Assembly (NCBI GenBank): GCA_039707465.1
Contig: CM077643.1
Coordinates: forward strand, 248,090,919-248,154,918
Reading direction: 5' to 3'
DNA: 64,000 nucleotides
From: Rhabdophis nuchalis
Taxonomy: Eukaryota; Chordata; Lepidosauria; Squamata; Natricidae
Positions within the stretch are counted from its first letter, which is position 1, and every line of letters begins with the position of its first letter. The position numbers and the translations under genes were made by a program. Under the pieces are notes generated by a model. The model saw nothing but the letters and a program-made list of their open reading frames with translations. It did no database searches and was not told the DNA's origin. Of the stretch, positions 56,186-64,000 are shown piece after piece.

Positions 56186-56928
56186 TAGTTTTTATGAGCT
56201 GATCAATAAATTTAAATTTGAGAGACCAAGATAGATCTATTTCGAGCTTATTAGCTCTCATCAGTTGGCCATACCCTTTACTGTGATTCGAACCGGGGCT
56301 GTAATGCATCTCAGGCAGAAGCCTAGCAATTCAGCCTAACTGGCTCTACCTTATTGCATCAGCTGAGACAGGAGTATTTAGTATAGATAATTGTTTTCAC
56401 AACTTCCTGTTAGGGTCCCATTAAGGGAGGAGACATACTGTTTCCTTCTCTGCCTTTCGGCTCATCACCAGAGACCATCTAGACAGAGAACCATGAGTTC
56501 CGTTGTGTAAATTTTTTAGATATGTGTGTTAGTTTTTATGAGCTGATCAATAAATTTAAATTTGAGAGACCAAGATAGATCTATTTCGAGCTTATTAGCT
56601 CTCATCAGTTGGCCATACCCTTTACTGGGATTCGAACCGGGGCTGTAATGCATCTCAGGCAGAAGCCTAGCAATTCAGCCTAACCGGCTCTACCTTATTG
56701 CATCAGCTGTGGCAGGAGTATTTAGTATAGATAATTGTTTTCACAACTTCCTGTTAGGGCCCCATTAAGGGAGGAGACATACTGTTTCCTTCTCTGCCTT
56801 TCGGCTCATCACCAGAGACCATCTAGACAGAGAACCATGAGTTCAGTTGTGTAAATTTTTTTAGATATGTGTGTTAGTTTTTATGAGCTGATCAATAAAT
56901 TTAAATTTGAGAGACCAAGATATATATA
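56185..56928 (-). repeat. Tandem array of a 344/345-bp unit (2.15 copies)
   Basis: Unit starts (ttagtttttatgagctgatc) occur at 56185, 56529 and 56874. The two full units differ at only a few positions (for example actgtgattcg versus actgggattcg). Each contains an inverted tRNA-like head (ggattcgaaccgg) and a stretch ending tttagatatgtgtgttag that leads back into the next unit. Same family as the ZPAX intron 3 repeats at 19.7-20.9 kb. Confidence 0.92.
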
Positions 56929-56930
56929 TA

Positions 56931-58205
56931 TTTCCCCTAGTCTTAACAAAGGCATGTTTGGGTCAATTATCACTTTATTACTTTATCTTGCTCACCTGTA
57001 ATTGTCCATAACACATTTCTTAGTAGCCTGGGTTGACTCTTTAATATACTGAGGTTTTATAAGCTAGGTCGTATATGAAACTTTTTAATAAGTGTCACAA
57101 AACACACAGATTTATTTTATTATTTCATTTATTAATTATTAAATTTCTATAGCACTCATCTAATCCGACTTTAGGTGGTTTACAACATCATAATAAAACA
57201 ATATAAGCATTAATAGTTTACCATTGACCAAGTCTATAATGATTGGAATTTCTCCAAACACTGCAAAAGCCTCCCCAAGTGGGACTAATGTTGGTTTATA
57301 GAAACATTGGACAAACCTCTCTCTCTGTTTTTCATTTCCCATGTCAGAATATTCTATTTTGCTTCAGATAGAGGCAGTTTTCCCCATATCGTGATTAAGA
57401 GATGCACATCTGAACATAATGAAATGAAAACACCACTTCAACAAAAATACACACACACTATCGTTGTCTGACAATATTATAAATATACTTCAAAATACAG
57501 ATATAAAAAATTAAGAAAAGATCTTGGGCATTGGAGAATACTCTCTTTGGAAGTTATTGCCTAACTTTTGTAACAAAGTGCTTGTTAAAATGTATTTTAG
57601 ATCAATTTATTTCTCAGTATAATATCTCTTGAAGATAATGTATGAAGACTTAGCCTAATGTATGAAGACTTAGCCTCTTTCAACAGGAATAAACAGCTGT
57701 AAACTGAAAAGGTTTGAGTCTTAATTTGGATGTGCAAGACGCCACCAATGAAGCATAGGATATATATGGAGACTACAAAATTGAACTGTACAGATAAATT
57801 ATTGAGGTAAATATCATATATAAAATATTATCATGAAGTCATATTGGACTGTTTTAAATTAGCAGAACATTTTTCTCATAGTTGCATTTCAGTACATATA
57901 ATAATTCCATGCAAAGTTATGTATATCATGAAGAACATTAGGATTGTGATGATCTTGGCCTGGCATTAAAAATCTGCTGAGTGCCTTTATTTCAACAACC
58001 TAACTTTGCAGCAGTGTTTTTCTGTTAAAACATGACACTTTTTTCTAGTTATAATTTTTTTGGGTGGGTGGGGGGAAGGGGGAATCCAAAAATTCAGTGT
58101 GAAGGAAGATCTACTCCTAAATCAGTTTTTCAAATCTTGTATGATCCAGCATTTTAAGGATTAAAGATTTCAATAGTCAAGGATTAAACATACATTTCAA
58201 TCTTG
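56931..58205. other. No gene recognised; short repeat remnants
   Basis: 57115-57210 resembles a LINE/SINE 3' tail (ctatagcactcatctaatcc, gtggtttacaacatcataat). An exact duplication (ttgaagataatgtatgaagacttagcc then taatgtatgaagacttagcc) lies at 57630-57674. The remainder is AT-rich. Confidence 0.4.
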
Positions 58206-58207
58206 TA

Positions 58208-58372
58208 AAAAGGTAAAGGTTGCCCCTGCCCAGTTATGTCCATCTCTAGAGAGCGGTGTTCATCTCTATTTCCTAGCTGAGACAGCCAGCGTTATCTGAA
58301 CATGTTTTTGTGGTCATGTGGTTGGCATAAAAAGGCACTGAGGTACACAGAATGCTATTATCTTCTACAGTA
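58208..58372 (-). mobile_element. SINE fragment (family of 11828-12160)
   Basis: Reverse-oriented blocks aaaaggtaaaggttgcccct, atctctatttcctagctgag and gtggtcatgtggttggcat correspond to the 3' half of the SINE at 11828. Confidence 0.72.
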
Positions 58373-58375
58373 TTG

Positions 58376-59960
58376 AAATTGTTGTTGTTCAGTCATTCAT
58401 TTGCTTCTGACTCTGTGTCCTAATGCATACCATTTTACTAGGATACTCTAATAGTAATTGCTCCTTGGAGTTCTTGTAATTAGTTCCTGCTAATGTCCTA
58501 GAGATCATATTTAGCCACCTTATCTTCTATTAGCCTCTTTCAATTGCCTTCAATATTTCTATATATTATGGTTTTGTCCAATGACTTTTTGCTCTACAAA
58601 TAATTAAGGTTTATGTTCATCGTTTGTACCTCTAGTGAGCAATGTGGTTTTGCTACATCTAGTATTGAAGGATGGTTCTGGTAGTTCAAGATATTCTCTG
58701 CAATATTCTTTGGCACTATAATTCCAAAACATCAAATATTTTCTGTTCAGTCTTCTGATCTTCCATCTTTCTAAGCCATATTTTACAAGAGGGGAAAATT
58801 ATAGTTGTGACAATGTGTATATATTTTGTTAATACGTTGTCTCTGCTTTTTAATATTTTGTATAAATCAGTCTAGTCGTTCAAGAAACTGTAGTCTTTTT
58901 ATTTCAACAATCACCTCCCTTGTGAATTTTTACACCATGAAAATAAGATCTGTTTTTACTCCAACTTGTAAAGGAGATTATCAGGGTTGAAATGAGAGGT
59001 CCTTGGTGCTCTGTGAGCTTGGTTGGGGTTTTTATTTTGCAGATGTTTCATTACTCAAGCTAGGCAACATCTAGTAACATGTTAGCCCTGATGATGTTAC
59101 CTAGTTTGGATAATGAAATGTCTGCAGGAAAACAACCAAGCTCATAGAGCACCAATGAACCCTTACTACTTTATTTGCTTTAAGATTCCATATTTTTTCC
59201 TCACCCAAAATGGTACAATCAGTATTTTTAACGTCGTTAACGATTCTCCTAATACTTTTAATTCCTACTTCTCCTTGTCTAGCATTTATCATAATATATT
59301 CTGCAGATAAATTAATGGAATAGGATGGCAGTATACAGTATAATCATAATATCCTCCTTTCTCAGTTTTGAATTATTTAGCTGCTTCATCTTTCCTAATT
59401 TTTGCTTACTGGTCATCAATAGATAGATGAAGTGCCAAATATAGCTATGTTTTTAAAAGTTACCCACAGTTTGTTATGGTTTACACAGTCAAGATCCTTT
59501 GTATAATTAATAAAGCATAAATAGACATATTTTTGGAACCTCTTTGCTTTTTCTATTAACCACCAGATGTTACCAATGTGATTCTTGGTGCTTGTGCCTC
59601 TTTTGAATCCAGTTTGTACATCTGGCAGTTCTTATTCCCCCTATTATTGAACTCTGGACTGTAAAAACATGAGCATATCTTAACTAACATGTGAGATAAA
59701 CACAATTTTCAGTAGTTTAAGCTTTCCCTAGTACTGCTGTTTTGGCAATGGAAAATAAATTGATCTGCAGTTCAGCAAAATACTGCTTCATTTTCCATAC
59801 CTGCTTACAAACCACTTGTAGCATTTCAGCTGCATTATTTGTAAGATTTTAATAATTATCCAGTTTTATCATTAGCAATATTTTCTAGGCTCCAATTTGC
59901 TCGTCATTGTCTTTCTTTCACTGGTTCTTCTCTTCTCAGAACTCAGTGTTTAGTTAGGCA
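58376..59960 (-). mobile_element. Old Bov-B (RTE-clade) LINE fragment
   Basis: Minus-strand translation of 59480-59640 gives LPDVQTGFKRGTSTKNHIGN and WWLIEKAKRFQKYVYLCFI, a clear Bov-B RT match. 59101-59292 gives IKSIRRIVNDVKNTDC, where the catalytic YADD has decayed. The 3' end at 58376-58410 (agtcagaagcaaatgaatgactgaac-type, minus sense) is the Bov-B tail. Many stops; inactive. Interrupted by a Penelope-type inverted repeat at 58985-59155. Bov-B is known for horizontal transfer among squamates and ruminants. Confidence 0.82.
58985..59155. repeat. Penelope-type inverted repeat inside Bov-B
   Basis: Left part (gtccttggtgctctgtgagc, gcagatgtttcattactcaa) is the reverse complement of the right part (tggataatgaaatgtctgca, caagctcatagagcaccaat). 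CTGATGA...GAAA motifs appear in order on the + strand (about 59090-59122). A single diverged copy in the minus sense is at 60950-61045. Confidence 0.65.
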
Positions 59961-60343
59961 AATTTCCTTATTTTTCCCTCTATGCTTTCTGCCTTCCTTT
60001 GGCTATTTTCAACTTCATCTTCGGCTATGATCTTTTTTGGGGGGGGAGTTGCTTCTTCTGTAATAATGTCAGAAATTTCAGCCAAGAGTTCTTCATGCAC
60101 TCTTTATCAAATCTATTAGATTAAATCTAATATAATCTATTAAATATTTTATTTTCCTTTACCAAATCATCATATGAAATATTGCTGAGATTGTGTGTCT
60201 GATAATTCTTTTCTTTACCTTATGTTATAACTTAGGAAATCATAATTTGTGGTCTGAGGTCCCTTGTTTTTGCTGTGTGAATAGAGCTTCTCCATCTTTG
60301 CTTGGAAATAAGAAAAAAGCAGCTTCTTTCCCCCCCATCAATA

Positions 60344-60657
60344 TACAGGTAGTCCTTGAGTAATGATCACAATTGAGCCCAACATTTATGTTGCTAAGTG
60401 AAACATTTGTTAAGTTATTAACACAGTTGTTAAGTGAATCTGGATTACCAATCGACTTTGCTTGACAGAAGGCCGCAAAAGATGATCACATGACCTTGGG
60501 ACACAGCAAAAGTTACCAAGCATCTGAATTTCATGTGACCATAGGGATACTCCATTGGCCGTTCGTGTGAAAAATGGTCATAAATCACTTTTTTCAGTGT
60601 TGTCGTAACTTTGAACAGGCACTAAAATGAACTCTTGTATATTGAGGACTACCTGTA
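60344..60657 (-). mobile_element. MITE with TACAGGTAGTCCT ends
   Basis: Starts tacaggtagtccttgagtaa and ends tattgaggactacctgta, inverted repeats. Internal order is the reverse of the copy at 26481 (aattgagcccaacatttatg first). Confidence 0.85.
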
Positions 60658-60949
60658 CACAGCGTACCGTGAGAATCCAGCCCTATTTACCTAGGATACA
60701 TTCCATTTTCCAGGAAATAGTACGTGCCGGGAATAGGCATTCTGTGGCTCACAATTCCCCATTTATTTTCACCAGCATGATTCCTACACTTATGTTAATG
60801 AGTGTAGTAGCAAGATTATCTGCCCTTTCTAACCATAAAAGAGAACATAAGATTACTATTTCACCAAATCTGTACAAGTTGTTCTAATCCCCCAAATCCT
60901 ACATAGAATTCTAGCTGATAAAGCAGAATATTTGTCGCTTAGTGTTGAA

Positions 60950-61045
60950 AAGAGGGGTCTTTGATGCTCTCTGAGCTGTTTTGGTGGAGACATTTCATTA
61001 TCCAAATTAGGTAACATCATCAGTGCAGAATTCCAGCCACTTGCG
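60950..61045 (-). repeat. Penelope-type terminal fragment
   Basis: ggggtctttgatgctctctg, acatttcattatccaaatta and ggtaacatcatcagtg are the reverse complement of the right arm at 58985-59155. Confidence 0.6.
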
Positions 61046-62695
61046 CTGATGACATTTACCATTTTACAGCTCTGACCTAATGTAGCCCACCTCCCCCTTA
61101 AAGCACAAGGACAGATGCCATTGTTAAAATGAGTTGTGAAAAGTTTATAATGCGGTGTATATAAATCCCTTTTTTCTTTTAACAATGATGCAACTTCTCT
61201 CTGTATTATATAGAGAAGAGGATTTTTATAAGAAAATGGAAAGATCCTTGTCTCTAGCTGCAATAGGAGCACGGAGAGGAGTCAGAGAATGTGGAGGGAA
61301 TATGCATGCTGTCTAGAACACACATATGTATGTCTGTTCCATGGGAATAGCACCAAAAATACCTTTTAAATGAAGTATGCCTCCCATTAGGGATTACAGC
61401 ATCACTTGATCAAAGTCCATTGGAAATAGCTTTTGGCAAGACAGTTCTTCTCTGTAACTCTTCACTGGGGAAGCTGGAGAAAGTTACAATGATTCTGAGG
61501 GCATTCTAGAAAAAAGGAAGAAAAATGGGCTTCACCATTGCGATAATGTTTGGGAAAGTGTAGGATAGGCAAAATTTTATAAAATAAAATGGATTTGGCC
61601 ACAATCAACGTTTTGGCAATGGCAGACCTATATTTCAGCAATCTTTTACTTCTCCCTCCCCACCCTGTTCCCCCCCCCCAAAAACAGTTTGTGTACAGCA
61701 AATTGGCTTTGCATGAAGAAAGAAAATAATGCAATACAGGCATTGCATAAATTTAAACATGTTTTTTGGCATCCCTGATAGATAGATTGTCATCAGCTGC
61801 AATGCGCTGACATATTTGATAGAATTAAAGAATGTTTAGGAGCCCTGTCCCCCTCCTTTTTTTCTGGTTGAGTTTCTTTTCTTAATGAAATTCTGGGCAA
61901 TTGTCAAGTCTACCTGGCAGCCATTTGGAAGGGGGGGGGCATTTTGTATGCACTTATTTTTTTTTAACTTAAACTGTCTGTTTAACTTAAGAGACAAACT
62001 GCAAATCCATATGCATTTCATACGGTCTATTTCCCTTATAATATGCCTTTCAATTAGGCAAAAGCTTACTTGGCATAAACATGGGTCTCTTTCTTCCACT
62101 TGCAACCCTGAATTTCTAAATGTGCTAGTATTAAAGAATCCTGGTGGCAGGAACAGAGAAATACTAAGGAGTTGCTTAAGCAAGACCTGCAAAGGGGTGT
62201 CATTTTGTAACAAGCTCAAAAATGGCAGCAAAGATATTCTTAAGCCCTTGCCTGAAAGTAAGGGTAGAAGATTTCAAAGTTTTGTTTTTGTTTTGTTTTT
62301 TTAAAGTAGGCTTTGGCTAGGGATGAATTTGCACATGTAGAAGAGAAATGCCAGCAGAAAAGGAATAAACACCCTCTCTACCCCACTCTCCTACTTTATT
62401 TACTTTATTGAAATAGGATCTGGTTTCAGGGTTTTCAGCATTGGTATATAATCTCACCATTTTGCTTTAAAAAAAAAGATATCAGGAAGGAGTAGCAAGA
62501 ATTTTTCTATGCAGAAATTCATAGCCATAAAAGCAAACAAACAAATAAAAATCCACTTGCTGCTTCTCTTCACACTACAGAGTGCCTTTGTTGAAGCTTC
62601 AGAGAAAATATTAAAAATATGACTTTCTCTCCCCCTGAACCATCTGAAATGGTTCATTCCATTAACTCATTTTAACACTATAAACATTAAATGTA
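61046..62695. other. No gene recognised
   Basis: Open frames up to 139 codons (61885-62304 and its reverse) without domains. The block 61970-62160 has unusually even composition and octamer-like tatgcatttcat; it could be conserved non-coding DNA but this cannot be tested here. Confidence 0.3.
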
Positions 62696-62699
62696 GATT

Positions 62700-62862
62700 A
62701 ACATAGAATAACAGAGTTGGAAGGTACCTTGGAAGTCTTCTAGTCCAACCTCTGCTCAAACAGGAGACTTCATACCATTCCAGACAAGTGGCTGCCCACT
62801 CTCTTCGTGAAGATTCCCCCATATCAAGTTTGACTCCAGTTGACTGCATCCTGACTATTTCT
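62700..62862 (-). mobile_element. CR1 LINE 3' fragment
   Basis: acatagaataacagagttgg, ggaagtcttctagtccaacc and ctgcccactctcttcgtga form the CR1 3' end in reverse, beginning with the ATTCTATG-type terminal motif (minus sense). Confidence 0.78.
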
Positions 62863-63044
62863 TGTTTATTAAAAGTGATTTGCCATTAGGATATATTTTT
62901 TACTTCTGAGACGAGAAGTTTTAGATTTTGTCATGAGGCAAAATACCTGGATAGTTTTACATATCCAGATTAGAGTGAACCTTGTGTTCGTTGGAGTCAC
63001 TAAGTCAGTCTTCTTGAAATACTATGAATGAACCATATTTGTTT

Positions 63045-63256
63045 TTTTGTTTATTTCATTTATATTCTGTCTTTATTTTTTTTTTTATAAACAACTGACT
63101 GATAGGAGCAAACTGCTTCTTCCTCCTATTTTGCCCACTACAATCCTCTGAGAGAGAACGGCTGGTCCAAAGTCACCTAGCTGGTTTCATAAGTTGAAAT
63201 CTCATAGTTTCATAGTCTCCTTGTTTCTACGCCAGCACCTTAACCACTACACAAAA
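63045..63256 (-). mobile_element. tRNA-derived SINE
   Basis: On the minus strand: gtgtagtggttaaggtgctg (box A), a decayed box B, agctaggtgactttggacca, gaggattgtagtgggcaaa, and a tail ataaagacagaatataaatg. The head matches the SINE at 21265 but the tail differs. Confidence 0.72.
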
Positions 63257-63259
63257 CTG

Positions 63260-64000
63260 ACGTGTCAGGCAATGACATTTTCATCTTTTTTACCTCAGAA
63301 TTTGAAGAGCTGATTTTCTTCACTTCTATCCTGATACTGTAATATCACCATGTTGTAATAATAAAACTGAAATTTCATGGAATAATGGAATAGCATGTAA
63401 TAGCAGATAAGGACAGTTCAGTGATATAGATCGGTTGAAAATACTTTTTCTGCATAGTGTCCTAAAGACAAAAGTACGTGAAGTCTTGTTTAAAAAAAAC
63501 CTTCTGATTTATACAACTGCTGTCCTGTCTCATTCCTAATTAGTTGCAAATACTCCTTGAAACAGTGTTGTGATGCTCTTGCCATGTTTTTTTGTCCTGA
63601 AGCGTTTGATGATTATGATGATGATTGCTTTTAAATCAAGCTGCCCACTCTTGCCTCAGGACAACTGGAATATCTGTGAAAACTAAAATTCTGAAGAATA
63701 AATAAACAAGACTTTGGATATGTAGCTTTGTCTCTTATTTGCTGCCTTATCATATAATCACCCAGTTCTTTATTATGGTCACTGACCAGTATTAAACAAG
63801 TTAACAGCAGACGAAAGAGAGTAAAGCTATGTGTGATTAAATTGTCATTGCAATCAAAGTTTGTCTGATTTTACAAATAGTATAGCAAAATTTAGCCATA
63901 TTAATACAAATTAAAATTGAATATTGGTTGGATAACAGAATAAACCAGAAAAACAAATGATAAAAGTAGACTCCTGTATCCTTACAAAAAGTACAATATT
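63260..64000. other. No gene recognised
   Basis: AT-rich sequence to the right edge; nothing supportable. Confidence 0.4.

Noticed and set aside
56185..56928. Repeats examined as a possible CRISPR array
   Set aside because: The unit is 345 bp and directly tandem with no spacers, in a eukaryotic genome.
61836..62304. Pair of open frames (131 codons minus, 139 codons plus)
   Set aside because: Opposite-strand shadows with no recognisable domain; kept only as possible non-coding conserved sequence.
16013..64000. Search for tRNA, rRNA or snRNA genes
   Set aside because: tRNA-like boxes seen at 21.4 and 63.2 kb and in the 345-bp units belong to SINE or dispersed repeats; none can fold as a complete tRNA from what I see.

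Overview
The window is vertebrate nuclear DNA, most likely from a squamate reptile and probably a snake. The evidence is: spliced genes with long AT-rich introns; an egg-coat ZPAX-type gene beside TTC32; and a repeat set typical of squamates. That set has Bov-B (RTE) remnants with SINEs sharing the Bov-B tail, CR1 and L2-clade LINEs, L1 fragments, Penelope-like termini, an (AATAG)n microsatellite and many hAT-type MITEs, one of them resembling SPIN. No bacterial, organellar or intact viral genes are seen. The species was not determined.

Layout. Positions 1-2.4 kb hold the 3' part of TTC32 on the + strand. Two exons are certain and the last bases of exon 1 may sit at the left edge. Converging on it from the - strand (24.07 kb down to 3.35 kb) is a gene I assembled by hand from splice sites and reading-frame continuity. 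It has 20 coding exons (19 firm, the last tentative), every junction keeps the frame, and there are no stops in about 944 codons. Its C-terminal half is a complete zona pellucida (ZP) module. I identify it as ZPAX, a vitelline-envelope protein gene that is a pseudogene or absent in placental mammals. The exon carrying the signal peptide was not found. One intron appears to use a GC-AG boundary.

The ZPAX introns are dense with mobile elements. They include a tRNA-derived SINE with target-site duplications (TSDs), a SPIN-like hAT MITE abutting a second hAT element with overlapping TSDs, a hAT MITE with a perfect 8-bp TSD, L1 and L2 fragments, and in intron 3 a cluster of two nearly perfect palindromes. 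The first palindrome has arms of about 270 bp and is bounded by (AT)n. The second has arms of about 116 bp and carries hammerhead-like core motifs of Penelope elements on both strands.

From 24.1 kb to the right edge I find no convincing cellular gene. This fits the gene-poor flank expected between TTC32 and OSR1 in other vertebrates (synteny from memory, not tested). The stretch holds an L1 with TSD (29.1 kb), a 5'-truncated L2-clade LINE with an open 485-codon RT reading frame (30.7-32.3 kb), a roughly 1-kb inverted repeat pair (34.6 and 39.1-40.2 kb), a family of MITEs with shared ends, a near-full-length but broken L2-clade LINE (46.3-50.9 kb), a tandem array of a 345-bp unit (56.2-56.9 kb), an old Bov-B LINE interrupted by a Penelope-type inverted repeat (58.4-60 kb), and CR1/SINE fragments. 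The rest is unannotated AT-rich sequence.
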